46,319 bases of DNA from Planctomycetota bacterium (GTDB lineage Bacteria; Planctomycetota; Phycisphaerae; Sedimentisphaerales; Anaerohalosphaeraceae), in NCBI GenBank assembly GCA_019456225.1, contig VRUI01000035.1, positions 1 to 46,319 of the forward strand, written 5' to 3'. Each line of letters opens with the position of its first letter. Positions within the stretch are counted from its first letter, which is position 1. Both the position numbers and the translations under genes were made by a program. The notes beneath the pieces were generated by a model. It had not been told where the DNA came from. It did no database searches and worked only from the letters and a program-made list of their open reading frames with translations. Shown here in pieces: positions 18,582 to 28,921 of this stretch.

Positions 18582-21500
18582 ATGAAAAAAATAGCAATTC
18601 TGGTCATCGTATTTTCTGGTCTTGTCATGGCCTCAGCAGTAACAGCCGCGGAGGTGGCATCCCGTCAGGAGTTGTGGAAACAGGTTGATGCGGCTATGAA
18701 GAAGGGCCTGCCGAAGACAGCTATCAAACATCTTGAGCCGATCATTGAAGGAGCTCTCGCCGAAAAGAAATACGCCGAGGCGGTAAAGGCGCTTGCCAAA
18801 AGAATCGCATACGAGGGACAGGTCCAGGGACGCAAGGCCGAGGAGAATATCGTCCGCCTTGAAGCCGTGATCGGCGAATGGCCCAAGGAAGCTAATCCGG
18901 TTCTGGAAACGGTGCTGGCCCACTGGTACTGGAACTTTTTCCAGCAGAACCGCTGGCGGTTTTTGCTCCGGACCCAAACCGCAGAAGCGCCCGGTGACGA
19001 CATCCTGAGTTGGTCCCTGCCGCGCATCTTTACAGAGATCGACAAGCATTTTATCGCGGCTTTGGCTTCGGGTGATATCCTGAAAAAGACCCCCATCGCA
19101 GACTTCGACGACCTGCTGAGAAAAGGAAATGTACCGGACAGTTTTCGGCCCACCCTCTATGATTTTATTGCTCATGAGGCACTGAGGTTTTATTCATCCG
19201 GCGAGCAGGCCGCAGCGGCGGCGCAGGACGCCTTTGATTTTTCTGCGGACACACCGGCTTTGGGCAGCGTTGAGGAGTTTCTCGGATGGAAGATCGAGAC
19301 GACCGATGATGCATCAACAAAGCTGAAGGCTATCAATCTGCTCAAAGAACTAATTACTTTCCATAAGAATGATGATGACCCGAGTGCGCTGATCGACGCC
19401 GACCTGGCACGTTTGGTTTATGCCTACAATAAGGCATACGGCGAAAGCAAAGACAAACGCTACAATGCCGCTCTGGAAAAATTCATCGACCAATGGGCCG
19501 ACCACCGGATTTCGGCCAGGGCACGTGCGAAACTGGCCAGGCAGATCCAAAAAGACGGAGACCTCGTCAAAGCCCGCCAAATCGCCAAACAGGGAGAACA
19601 GGCGTTCCCCAAGACTCCCGGCGGTATTGAATGTTATCACATCGTTCGGAATATCGAATCAAAAAGCGCTTCGATCAATGTAGAACGCGTCTGGAACTCT
19701 CCGGCACCGGAAATTCAGCTGCAGTACAAAAACATCGACAAGGTCTATTTCCGCATGGTTGAGTATGACTGGATGAAGATAGTCGAGGGTAGATGGAAAA
19801 CCAGCCTCCGATCCAATAATGAAGTCAGAAAGCTGCTCGAACTTGATCCGGTCAGCGAGTGGAGTTCGGACCTGCCCAAGACTGACGATTACAAGACTCG
19901 CAGCGAAAAGTTCGCGACCCCTAAGGATCTAAAGCCAGGTTTCTATGTCATTTTTGCCAGTCATGACAAGGATTTCAAGAAGAACAAAAACAATATCACC
20001 AATTACACCACCTGCTGGGTAAGTAAACTGGCACTGGTCATACGTTACATCCACGCCAATGGGAAGATCAACGGTTTTGTGCTCAATGCGATCACCGGTG
20101 AGCCCGTCGCCGATGCGGTAGTAAAAGCCTGGACCAGAGACAAAAAAGGCAATGCCGCAGCAATCAACCCTGTGGAGACAAACAGGGACGGACTGTTTAG
20201 CTTTTCATTAAAAGGGGATCGATACCAAGGCCATATTCTGCTGGCCAGCAGCGGCGGTCACCAGATTTCCACGAATAACGCCATCAATAATTACTTTAGA
20301 GAACAAAAAGACAAGCCGTTCCTTGCGACTTATTTCTTCACCGACCGGTCCATCTATCGACCGGGACAGACGATCAATTACAAGGGGCTGGCTATCAGGG
20401 CCGACCAGAAAAACGCCGACTACACGGCCGTTGCAGGTGCAAGCGTGGAGGTTATTTTCCGCGACCGCAACGGTAAAGAGATCGAGCGGAGAAAACACAC
20501 GGCCAATGACTACGGATCATTTAACGGCAGTTTCACCGCGCCGCGCGACCGCGTTATGGGCCGGATGTCGCTTCGCGGCTATGGCAACGGTAGTGGCAAC
20601 GCTTCCGTTACTGTCGAAGAATACAAGCGTCCTAAGTTCAAGGTCGCCCTTGCCGCTCCTAAGAAAGGCGCAAAACTTGACGACACCGTTAAGCTGACCG
20701 GAACCGCCACAAGTTACACAGGTGCCGCTATCGACGGCGCAAAGGTAACCTACCGTGTCGTCAGACAAGTGCAATACCCAATGTGGTGGCATTGGTGTTA
20801 CTGGTGGATGCCCCCGAACCGTGGCTCCAGCCAGGAGATCGCTCACGGAAGCGTCAAGACTGCAACGGACGGAACGTTCGATATTTCGTTTACGGCAACT
20901 CCGGATCGCACTGTCCTTGAAAAGGATGAGCCAACATTTAGATACACTATCTATGCTGACGTCACCGATTCCAGCGGCGAAACCCGCTCTGACCAGAAGG
21001 CTGTCAACGTTGGGTATACGGCACTTAAAGCGAACATGTCAGCGGCCAACTGGCAGGAAAAGGGCAAAGCGGTAGAGCTTACGATATCGACACAAACCCT
21101 CGACGGTCTTGCTCAGTCTGCAAAGGGTAAGGTAAAGATCTACAAGCTTAAAGAACCCAAGAAAGTTCACCGTGTAAAACTGTCAGGCTACCCAAGACCT
21201 TACTACGGCAGAGGAAGAATCGGATCGGCGGGCGGCGTTAAACCAGAACCTGACCTTTCCAACCCCAATTCGTGGGAACTTGGCGATATCGCGGTTGAAA
21301 AGAAATTTACGACCAGCGACGAAGGTACCAAACTACTCAAGCTGAAACTTGGCGCAGGTCTATACCGGGCGATGCTCGAAACCAAGGACCGGTTTGGTAA
21401 GAAAGTCACCGCAAGACTGCCGATACAGGTACTCGATACCTCTACAAAACATCTGACGCTAAAGATCCCCAACCTCGTTGCCGCACCTAAGTGGTCACTC

Positions 21501-24500
21501 GAGCCTGGGGAAAGCTTCAACGCCCTTTGGGGAACCGGTTATGACAAGGGACGTGCATACATCGAGATCGTCCACCGCAACAAACCTCTGCTGGCCTACT
21601 GGACCGACCAGGGGCGGACGCAGGCTATCGTCGAGCAGTCTGTTACCGAAAGACTCCGCGGCGGATTTACTCTGCGGGTAACACAGGTGAGAGAAAACCG
21701 GGCGTATGTCACCCAGCGGAAAGTCAACGTACCGTGGTCGAATAAAAAGCTCAACATCAAGTGGGCCCACCACACCTCCAAGCTGGAACCGGGACAGAAA
21801 GAGACGTGGACAGCTAAGGTGACCGGACCCAATGCAAAAGGCGCAGTCGCCGAGATAGCCGCCACCCTCTATGATGAATCACTCGACGCATACCTGCCCC
21901 ACCGCTGGATGAGTGCATTCGGTATGTTCTACCAGGACTACTCGAATATGAATTCGACGCTGCAAAACAGAGTAAACGGATTCAGGCATTTGCATGGGAA
22001 CTGGCCAAGACATTACCAATCACACTACCTGCTGTACCGGTCTTTCCCATCGGATATCATTTCAAACCGTAATCGCATCATAAAATATAGTAGGGCTCAT
22101 CGAAGTTTAGGTGGAATAGCGAAAAATGACGGACTTGAGATGGAGAGCGCGGCGATGGACGCTACCGTACCAGCCCCAAGGGCAAGTCGCTTCTTTGCGA
22201 AGAAAACACCATCGTCATCGGAAATGACGTATCCTGCGGAAGAAACTACTACTAAACCTTCGCCGAATCTTGACCAGGTAACGGCGAGGAAGAATCTTCA
22301 GGAAACGGCATTCTTTTTCCCGAATCTTATTACCAACAAAGACGGCAGTGTTGACCTGGAGTTTACTATGCCGGAGGCGCTGACGAAGTGGAAGTTTATG
22401 GCGTTTGCCCATGACAAAGAGCTTCGGGCCGGTTTCCTGACAGATTCGGTGGTAACGCAGAAGGACATCATGGTCCAGCCCAACGCTCCGCGCTTTATGC
22501 GTGAGGGCGATGTGCTCGAATTCAGCGTTAAGGTTATCAACCTTTCGCCGACCCGTCAGAGAGGTACTGTTCGTCTTACACTGTCGAACGCAAGGACGCT
22601 CAAAAGCAATGACAAGGCTTTGGGCAATACGAAAACGGATCTGAAGTTTGATATCCCGGCGAAAGAATCGCGTTCGTATTCATGGAAGCTTAATGTCGCG
22701 GACGGTCAGGGATTTTTGATCTACAAGGCAGTTGCGGCTACGAGCAAACTTTCCGACGGCGAAGAAGGGTATCTTCCTGTTCTGCCTCGCCGTATTATGG
22801 TAACCGAATCGCTGCCATTGCCGATCCGCGGGGCGATGACAAAGAAGTTCGATTTCACCAAGCTAATTAACTCGGGTAAATCGGATTCGCTCTCTCATGA
22901 GAGCCTGACGGTCCAGATGGTGTCGAACCCATCCTGGTATGCGGTTATGGCACTGCCCTACCTGATGGAACATCCCAGCAAGTGTTCCGAGGCTATTTTT
23001 AACCGCCTCTACGCCAACACTCTCGCCAGCCACATCGCCGGGTCCGACCCGAAGATCCGCCGGATATTCGACCTGTGGAAAGGCACAGCCGCACTTGACA
23101 GCCCGATGGAAAAGAACGAAGATATCAAGGCTATCATGCTTGAGGAAACTCCGTGGCTAAGGCAAGGCGAAAAAGAAAGCCAGGCACGCAGGAATGTCGG
23201 CATCCTGTTTGACAAAAACCGTCTCGAGACCGAGCTTGCCAAAGCCCAGCGTCAACTCGCACAGCAGCAGCTTAGCGATGGCGCATGGCCATGGTATCCG
23301 GGCGGTAGAGCCAATGACTATATTACCCTGTATATCACCACCGGGTACGGTCGGCTGCGTCACCTCGGCGCTAAAGGTGTCGATATGAAACCGGCGATTA
23401 AATCATTGAATCGTCTCGACAGATGGATCGACAAACGGTATAAGGAAATCCTCAAGCACGGTAACAAAGATAAAAACCATCTGACGTCAAGAGTGGCGCT
23501 GTATCTATACTGCCGCAGCTTCTTCCTCGAAGACCGGGCTGTTGGCAAGGGTCACAAAGAGGCGGTAGATTATTTTCTCGGGCAGGCAGCGAAGTACTGG
23601 CTAAGGCTTGGTCCAAGGCAATCCAAGGCGCATATCGCCCTTGCACTGCAGCGATTCGGCGTCTATAAAAAGACTCCGATGGATATCATGAATTCGATCA
23701 AGGAACATTCCGTCAGCAACGAGGAAATGGGTATGTTCTGGCGTGACACCGAGTTTAGTTACTGGTGGTATCGGGCACCGATCGAAACGCAGGCGATGAT
23801 GATCGAGGCGTTTGACGAGGTGGCCAAGGACTCCGGCGCGGTCGAGGACTGCAAGGTCTGGCTGCTCAAGCAAAAGCAGACTCGCGACTGGAAAACCACC
23901 AAGGGCACAGCCGATGCGGTTTACGCCCTGCTTCTAAGGGGAGCCGATCTGCTCGCCAGCGATGAGCTTGTGCAGGTTACTATCGGCGATATGAAGATCG
24001 AGCCGAAAAACGTAGAAGCGGGAACCGGGTTCTACGAGCAGAAGCTGCTTCGTAAAGAGGTTGAGCCGCAGCACGGAAAAGTTACCGTAACCAAAGTCGA
24101 CGAAGGTGTCGCCTGGGGCAGTGTGCACTGGCAGTACTTCGAGACGATTGAGAAGATCACGCCTCATGAAGGGACACCTCTGACTTTGAAGAAGGCACTC
24201 TACACGAAAACTAATACGAAAAAAGGACCTGTGCTAACACGCGTCAAAGCCGGCGACAAGCTTAAGGTCGGCGATGAACTGGTGGCGCGGATCGAACTGC
24301 GAAGCGACCGCGACATGGAATATCTCCACCTGAAGGACCAGCGAGGCAGCGGAACAGAGCCGGTCAATGTGCTCTCACGCTACCGCTACCAGGACGGGCT
24401 GGGATACTACGAATCCACCCGCGACACGGCGAGCCATTTCTTCATCGATTACCTGCCCAAGGGAACCTACGTTTTCGAGTATTCGGTCAGAGTCCAGCAC

Positions 24501-24596
24501 CGCGGGGCCTATCATTCCGGCATGGCGAATATCCAGTGCCTCTACGCACCGGAGTTCAACAGCCACTCTGAGAGTTTCATATTGACGGTGAAGTAA
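18582..24596 (+). CDS. Large secreted alpha-2-macroglobulin family protein, thioester motif altered
   Basis: The ATG at 18582 is preceded by TGGAGCG and begins a signal peptide (residues 1-23). The 2004 residues show an N-terminal helical repeat-like region (about 30-350), MG domains including the hallmark TDRSIYRPGQTINYKG, and a bait-region-like low-complexity stretch near residues 1150-1220. The A2M core reads LQETAFFFPNLITNKDGSVDLEFTMPEALTKW, and a C-terminal alpha/alpha toroid follows. Where thioester proteins have CxEQ, this one reads C1468-S-E-A1471. The glutamine partner is missing, so no thioester can form. Bacterial members trap proteases in the periplasm. This one may act non-covalently or structurally, which is an inference. 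It is not visibly linked to a penicillin-binding protein gene. Confidence 0.9.
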   Translation: MKKIAILVIVFSGLVMASAVTAAEVASRQELWKQVDAAMKKGLPKTAIKHLEPIIEGALAEKKYAEAVKALAKRIAYEGQVQGRKAEENIVRLEAVIGEWPKEANPVLETVLAHWYWNFFQQNRWRFLLRTQTAEAPGDDILSWSLPRIFTEIDKHFIAALASGDILKKTPIADFDDLLRKGNVPDSFRPTLYDFIAHEALRFYSSGEQAAAAAQDAFDFSADTPALGSVEEFLGWKIETTDDASTKLKAINLLKELITFHKNDDDPSALIDADLARLVYAYNKAYGESKDKRYNAALEKFIDQWADHRISARARAKLARQIQKDGDLVKARQIAKQGEQAFPKTPGGIECYHIVRNIESKSASINVERVWNSPAPEIQLQYKNIDKVYFRMVEYDWMKIVEGRWKTSLRSNNEVRKLLELDPVSEWSSDLPKTDDYKTRSEKFATPKDLKPGFYVIFASHDKDFKKNKNNITNYTTCWVSKLALVIRYIHANGKINGFVLNAITGEPVADAVVKAWTRDKKGNAAAINPVETNRDGLFSFSLKGDRYQGHILLASSGGHQISTNNAINNYFREQKDKPFLATYFFTDRSIYRPGQTINYKGLAIRADQKNADYTAVAGASVEVIFRDRNGKEIERRKHTANDYGSFNGSFTAPRDRVMGRMSLRGYGNGSGNASVTVEEYKRPKFKVALAAPKKGAKLDDTVKLTGTATSYTGAAIDGAKVTYRVVRQVQYPMWWHWCYWWMPPNRGSSQEIAHGSVKTATDGTFDISFTATPDRTVLEKDEPTFRYTIYADVTDSSGETRSDQKAVNVGYTALKANMSAANWQEKGKAVELTISTQTLDGLAQSAKGKVKIYKLKEPKKVHRVKLSGYPRPYYGRGRIGSAGGVKPEPDLSNPNSWELGDIAVEKKFTTSDEGTKLLKLKLGAGLYRAMLETKDRFGKKVTARLPIQVLDTSTKHLTLKIPNLVAAPKWSLEPGESFNALWGTGYDKGRAYIEIVHRNKPLLAYWTDQGRTQAIVEQSVTERLRGGFTLRVTQVRENRAYVTQRKVNVPWSNKKLNIKWAHHTSKLEPGQKETWTAKVTGPNAKGAVAEIAATLYDESLDAYLPHRWMSAFGMFYQDYSNMNSTLQNRVNGFRHLHGNWPRHYQSHYLLYRSFPSDIISNRNRIIKYSRAHRSLGGIAKNDGLEMESAAMDATVPAPRASRFFAKKTPSSSEMTYPAEETTTKPSPNLDQVTARKNLQETAFFFPNLITNKDGSVDLEFTMPEALTKWKFMAFAHDKELRAGFLTDSVVTQKDIMVQPNAPRFMREGDVLEFSVKVINLSPTRQRGTVRLTLSNARTLKSNDKALGNTKTDLKFDIPAKESRSYSWKLNVADGQGFLIYKAVAATSKLSDGEEGYLPVLPRRIMVTESLPLPIRGAMTKKFDFTKLINSGKSDSLSHESLTVQMVSNPSWYAVMALPYLMEHPSKCSEAIFNRLYANTLASHIAGSDPKIRRIFDLWKGTAALDSPMEKNEDIKAIMLEETPWLRQGEKESQARRNVGILFDKNRLETELAKAQRQLAQQQLSDGAWPWYPGGRANDYITLYITTGYGRLRHLGAKGVDMKPAIKSLNRLDRWIDKRYKEILKHGNKDKNHLTSRVALYLYCRSFFLEDRAVGKGHKEAVDYFLGQAAKYWLRLGPRQSKAHIALALQRFGVYKKTPMDIMNSIKEHSVSNEEMGMFWRDTEFSYWWYRAPIETQAMMIEAFDEVAKDSGAVEDCKVWLLKQKQTRDWKTTKGTADAVYALLLRGADLLASDELVQVTIGDMKIEPKNVEAGTGFYEQKLLRKEVEPQHGKVTVTKVDEGVAWGSVHWQYFETIEKITPHEGTPLTLKKALYTKTNTKKGPVLTRVKAGDKLKVGDELVARIELRSDRDMEYLHLKDQRGSGTEPVNVLSRYRYQDGLGYYESTRDTASHFFIDYLPKGTYVFEYSVRVQHRGAYHSGMANIQCLYAPEFNSHSESFILTVK

Positions 24597-24699
24597 TGGT
24601 TTGACGGTTTTAGTTACTGACATCGAAAGGACTTGATTGTGTTTTTAAAACGTGAAAGTGGAAAATGTAAGAATAAATAACAGCTATCGAGGAATCCGC

Positions 24700-25248
24700 A
24701 TGCCTACCACTATCACTCACGCCGTAATTGGAGCCGCCTGGGCTAAACTGTTTCCAAAACAAACGGCATCATGGCGTATTTATCTGGGATCTATTATCTG
24801 CTCGGTGCTTGCCGATGCCGACGTGATCGCATTTTCGCTTGGCATCCCCTATGGGCATGTTTTAGGTCACAGAGGGCTTTCCCATTCAATTTTCTTCGCC
24901 CTGATATTGAGCTTCGTTGTTGTTTTTTGCCTTTTCAGCAAACTCAAATTATTTTCAGGGACCTGGTGGGCATTTGTATGCTTTTTTTTCATCGTCGGGG
25001 CAAGCCACGGAATACTCGACGCCTTGACCAATGGCGGTCTGGGCATCGCTTTTTTTGCACCGTTTGACAACACAAGATATTTTTTTCCATGGACACCGCT
25101 GCCAGTTTCGTCGATAGGGCTAAGCGTCATGGCGATAAGATGGAAGCTGAGGGTGCTGCTCTACGAAATAATACATATCTGGCTGCCCATATCAATGATC
25201 CTCATGACAGTCCATATTGCCGGATGCGCATTCAAGAGGAAAACTTAA
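24700..25248 (+). CDS. Membrane-bound metal-dependent hydrolase (YdjM/DUF457-like)
   Basis: The start at 24700 is favoured by GAGGA eight bases upstream, and family members typically begin directly with MPTTITHA. The 182 residues show the histidine/aspartate motifs of the family: ITHAVIGAAW, VLADADVIAF, HRGLSHS and SHGILDALTNGG. Four or five membrane helices alternate with them. These residues probably bind a metal at the membrane surface. The physiological substrate of the family is uncertain. The protein looks complete. It follows the macroglobulin gene by about 100 bases and may be transcribed with it. Confidence 0.82.
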   Translation: MPTTITHAVIGAAWAKLFPKQTASWRIYLGSIICSVLADADVIAFSLGIPYGHVLGHRGLSHSIFFALILSFVVVFCLFSKLKLFSGTWWAFVCFFFIVGASHGILDALTNGGLGIAFFAPFDNTRYFFPWTPLPVSSIGLSVMAIRWKLRVLLYEIIHIWLPISMILMTVHIAGCAFKRKT

Positions 25249-25302
25249 AGTGGCGCAACATTGGCAGGCTTTTAAACAATTTATTATAGCTGCTTAATCT
25301 TC

Positions 25303-25332
25303 TTGCCAGAATCTGCCGGGGGGTGGTATAAT
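25303..25332 (+). promoter_or_regulatory. Sigma70-like promoter for the 72-residue protein gene
   Basis: TTGCCA (25303-25308) and a consensus TATAAT (25327-25332) are separated by 18 bases. The gene at 25404 starts about 65 bases downstream of the predicted transcription start. This is the best promoter match in the window. Confidence 0.7.
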
Positions 25333-25403
25333 TATTGTTAGTTGTTAAAATTTAAGGGCTCAGTCACTTTTCGGCAAGACAGGTAATTTCAAAGGAGAAA
25401 GAA

Positions 25404-25622
25404 ATGACACATAAGGTTACTGTTTTTAAGCCATACCCATTTCAGGCAGGACAGAAAATACGTATTGACAGCGGCCCCCGCAAGGGTGACTGGCAGGTCG
25501 TCAGCGTAACCGACAAAAAGGTCACTCTTCGTTGTCCCGTTTCTGATGTAGAGGTTCAGTGGGCCAGGTTCTGCTATGTCACCGACGAAAAAGAAAATCA
25601 GCAATGGCCTCTTGAAGATTAA
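25404..25622 (+). CDS. Small conserved-looking protein, SH3-barrel/KOW-like
   Basis: The 72-residue product has a strong ribosome binding site (AAAGGAGAAAG) and its own promoter, so it is very likely expressed. The segment GQKIRIDSGPRKGDWQVVSVTDKKVTLRCP has the alternating glycine and strand pattern of a KOW or small SH3-like barrel. Such barrels often bind RNA, DNA or proteins. It has two cysteines that are not arranged as a metal site, and no signal peptide. I do not recognise a named family, and the function is unknown. Confidence 0.7.
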   Translation: MTHKVTVFKPYPFQAGQKIRIDSGPRKGDWQVVSVTDKKVTLRCPVSDVEVQWARFCYVTDEKENQQWPLED

Positions 25623-25685
25623 CCTGTCACAATACATCTCTGTAATACTTTTTCTCTTATTTCGCTCTCTGTTTGTTATAAACGA

Positions 25686-28481
25686 TTAACGTCTAAGATT
25701 TTCAAACGGTACCAATCGCGGCAGGCTGAGTAGTGGTTTTACGATTTCGCCGGCGGCCTGTTTTTCCTTGTCGTAGTAGGCTCCGTAGAAGTTGGAGTTG
25801 CAGTCGACCCAGGCTGATATTCGTCGCAACTGGTCTTTGGTCAGCTTTACGCCGTAGTGGTCGTTGGCGACCAGCATTTTATACAGACCGGATACCCGAA
25901 AACCCTCCTGACCCGGAATCGAATAGGATCGCTTGTTCTGTCGGATGGCGCCATTGCCGCCGCTTTTTCCCCAGGCGTAACGCTCAAGAGTGGCAAACGC
26001 CTGCGACCAGCCATGCTTTGCGAATTTGTCGCCGCGAAGGCTTTTGGCTTTTTCTTCTTTGTCGTGGCAGGATACGCATTTTGCATCGAGCACCGGCTGG
26101 ACAAGCCGCGGAAAAGTGAGCGGAAATGATCCGGTCGCTTCGGGTTTGATCTTCGACGGTCCGCGTTTCAGGGCAATTGGTGTGCCGGTATTTTTCGGGG
26201 TGTCCTGCTTTGATTCGTGACAACCGATACAACTTAATGTCTCGCCGGGGTGCACGTAAGTCGCCGACCGCATGTTCTGAACCATCATGCCTTTTTCATC
26301 AAGAGCCTGGAAGTATATTGGCATGCCTGTCGGACATTTGAAATGAACGCTGCCGTCTTCTTCGACAGGAACAGTTCCCAGGATGCCGCGGGCCAAAGAT
26401 TGAGCCGGCACGCCGATCCGCGGTTTGTCCATCCAGAAATTGGGTTTGGAAAAGACGTTGATAATGCGAAGCTCTTTGATCTTCGTATCCTTGGGCCAAT
26501 CGTATTCGCCTTCATAAATATTCATGATCGTGACAATACCGTAGGCCAGCTTTTCATTTGAGTCGAACCGGTCGGCCTTTGCCTGCTGGGTGCGAACGGG
26601 AATGACTGGCGGTCGCTTGCGGGAGCGCAGCGGCATTGGGTCGAGGCAGCCGATCTTTGGGTCCTGGTAGAGAAGTTCCTTATTGCCGAAGCTGTCGACC
26701 AGATAGACGCCATGATTCCTCTGGCTGGTGCTGTATACGCAGAGATAGAAATCTTCGCTTAGCGCCCAGGGCTGTCCGTAGACTTCGCCGCGCGGCCGGT
26801 GGGTGCCTTTACCGTGCATCACTCCAGGAGCGGCTTCTGATTCGGGAAAATGAGCCTCCGGCGTTATGCGTTTCAACTGGGAGGTAGAAGCGTCATCCTT
26901 TTTGCTGATGTCGATCATCACCAGTGAACCGTAGTTGAAACCATGGTGAGGAGCCGAGACTGCGACGTACCTTCGGCTGTTCGGGATGGCGCGAATTGCA
27001 AGTTCCATCCATGGGCGGGATTCGCGGACCTTCGGGTAGTTGCCGTGGTAGCTTCGCGGGTCGCGTCCGTCCGGGAAGGTGTGCCAGATATGGTGGGCAA
27101 TGTCAGAGTCGCGGTCGACATAGTCCCAGCGGCTGTAGACGATCATGCCGTTGTTGTCAACGCTCGGGTGCCATTCGTTGGTGTCGTGGTAGCTGAAGGG
27201 GATAATGTCCGAGCCATCGTTCATCATTCCGTGCAGGGTGTAGGTCGAGCACATTCGGTCTCCGCACCGCTGGTTTCCGCCGATGCGACCGGAGATAAAG
27301 GCAAGTCGGCCATTTGGAAGCACACATGGATCAAAGTCATTGTATTTGCCGAATGTGATCTGGCGCAGGTTCGAGGCGGTGCCGTCTTCTGCGAGGTCGG
27401 CTTTGTAGATATGGAAGACGCGGTCGGCGGCCCAATAGTACCATTTGAATTGGCCTTCGTATTTGTTTTTAAATCCTTCAACCGGGTCGTCGCAAACCCG
27501 GTCCTTAACCTCAACATTGGTTGTAACGGCTTCGGTGAATGCGAAGTAAACGGTTTTGGCGTCGTAGTCAAGTTCCAGGGACATAAACGAGCCGTTGTCT
27601 TCGATGGTTTTGCCCTTAAGACGGCCGCTGGCTACCTTGACGTCGGCGAGAAGACTCTTGACTTTTGCCTTGTTTGAGAAGGGATTTTCCAGGACGTAGA
27701 GTCCGCCGCCTTTGGGTTGGTTAAAACCGAGGTACTGGTCAACCATGTGACCGAATCGGCCTTGGCCATGATGTTTGATAAAGGCGATCTTGTCGAAGTC
27801 AAGCAGTGGATTCTGGAAGGCGATCTTACGGCGCAGGGCTGTGATCTTCGGAAATAGTTTGGCGGTTTGTTCATCTGATATTTCGGGGGTACACTGAGTC
27901 TTCAGGGCGTTTAGAGCCTTCTCTTCGTTATTCAATGCGGGACCATTCGGCATGGTTCGAAGGTGTTTGAGTAAGACGGCAGTTCTGCGGAGGACGATGT
28001 CTATGGGGGTTTTGTCGGTGGCGAGGATAAGGGCGTCTTTGCGCAGAGCCTCTTTTTCCAGTCGCGGCATGTTCCAGGTCTTGCTCTGGGCGATCTGCAT
28101 TTGCAGGTTGCCGAACTCTGTATTGGGATAATTCTTCTTTTGTTTTTTGGGCTGACGAGTTCTGGCAAGAGACTTGTCAACTGGTTTGAGCCCGCTGATT
28201 TTTTCGGCTATCAGGATCGATCCCCATTTGTCAGCCGATTTCAGCTGCGATGATGCTTTGTGGTCGTGCAGGGTGTATTCCATACCCTGTACCGGCTTGG
28301 GGATATTCGTGTAGGTATACTCGCGGTTGCCATGTATCAGAGAACCGCTCTTCAGTTTCCCCACATAAACATTGCGACTTGCCTTAACATTTATCTCGGC
28401 GGCGGCGATTTGGCCGGCCAATACGGAACTGACGAGGAGCGCAGCCATAAAAACCCATCTCTGTGATACGTTAAGTCTCAT
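25686..28481 (-). CDS. Exported HzsA-like dihaem cytochrome
   Basis: This 931-residue protein has a signal peptide (residues 8-27) and an N-terminal region containing NPLLDFDKIAFIKHHGQGRFGHM, also found in the 32300-36163 protein. A beta-propeller with PNGRLAFISGR repeats follows, then two haem motifs C751-IGCH and C802-VSCH. The layout (propeller, haem domain, second haem domain) matches the hydrazine synthase alpha subunit, which carries two c-type haems. No HzsBC partner is in the window, so hydrazine synthesis is not implied. The function of such planctomycete homologues is unknown. The next genes upstream are a sulfatase and an IS remnant. Confidence 0.82.
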   Translation of the reverse strand: MRLNVSQRWVFMAALLVSSVLAGQIAAAEINVKASRNVYVGKLKSGSLIHGNREYTYTNIPKPVQGMEYTLHDHKASSQLKSADKWGSILIAEKISGLKPVDKSLARTRQPKKQKKNYPNTEFGNLQMQIAQSKTWNMPRLEKEALRKDALILATDKTPIDIVLRRTAVLLKHLRTMPNGPALNNEEKALNALKTQCTPEISDEQTAKLFPKITALRRKIAFQNPLLDFDKIAFIKHHGQGRFGHMVDQYLGFNQPKGGGLYVLENPFSNKAKVKSLLADVKVASGRLKGKTIEDNGSFMSLELDYDAKTVYFAFTEAVTTNVEVKDRVCDDPVEGFKNKYEGQFKWYYWAADRVFHIYKADLAEDGTASNLRQITFGKYNDFDPCVLPNGRLAFISGRIGGNQRCGDRMCSTYTLHGMMNDGSDIIPFSYHDTNEWHPSVDNNGMIVYSRWDYVDRDSDIAHHIWHTFPDGRDPRSYHGNYPKVRESRPWMELAIRAIPNSRRYVAVSAPHHGFNYGSLVMIDISKKDDASTSQLKRITPEAHFPESEAAPGVMHGKGTHRPRGEVYGQPWALSEDFYLCVYSTSQRNHGVYLVDSFGNKELLYQDPKIGCLDPMPLRSRKRPPVIPVRTQQAKADRFDSNEKLAYGIVTIMNIYEGEYDWPKDTKIKELRIINVFSKPNFWMDKPRIGVPAQSLARGILGTVPVEEDGSVHFKCPTGMPIYFQALDEKGMMVQNMRSATYVHPGETLSCIGCHESKQDTPKNTGTPIALKRGPSKIKPEATGSFPLTFPRLVQPVLDAKCVSCHDKEEKAKSLRGDKFAKHGWSQAFATLERYAWGKSGGNGAIRQNKRSYSIPGQEGFRVSGLYKMLVANDHYGVKLTKDQLRRISAWVDCNSNFYGAYYDKEKQAAGEIVKPLLSLPRLVPFENLRR

Positions 28482-28921
28482 TAGTCTATTTTCCCTTCTT
28501 TTTTTATTTCTGCCATGAAGGTTTCATTATATCATAAAGTACGTTGGTCCGCTAGCGAATTCCGCAGGATTGAAGCAGATGAAACTACCAACCAGAACGC
28601 TTATTCGGCGCGATATATTTCACAAAAAGCAGATTCCACTGTGCAATCGGAATCACCATAAATAGGGCACATCCAGGAATGGCGGTTCCTTAAGCAATAA
28701 TCCTTATTATTTTGCAATTATTCAAGCCTTTTTCCCTGAACTGCCGAAATTGCCTATAAGTACTGTTTTGGCGTCTATTCCGGCAAGGGCGACACTCATA
28801 AAATCAAACGATCTCGCCTGCCAGCAGAATTCATGGGTAGGAACAACAAAATGCTAACATGTTGTCATGATATTTAACATATCCCCGATTTATGCAGTCT
28901 ACAAGTCGCTTTACTGCTAAA
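28482..28921. other. Intergenic region with a possible gene remnant
   Basis: These 440 bases contain no full gene. On the minus strand between about 28734 and 28854 a short frame reads HFVVPTHEFCWQARSFDF and then MSVALAGIDAKTVLIGNF, with a stop codon on each side. It has the composition of real protein and could be a remnant of a deleted gene. I cannot name the family. Confidence 0.35.
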
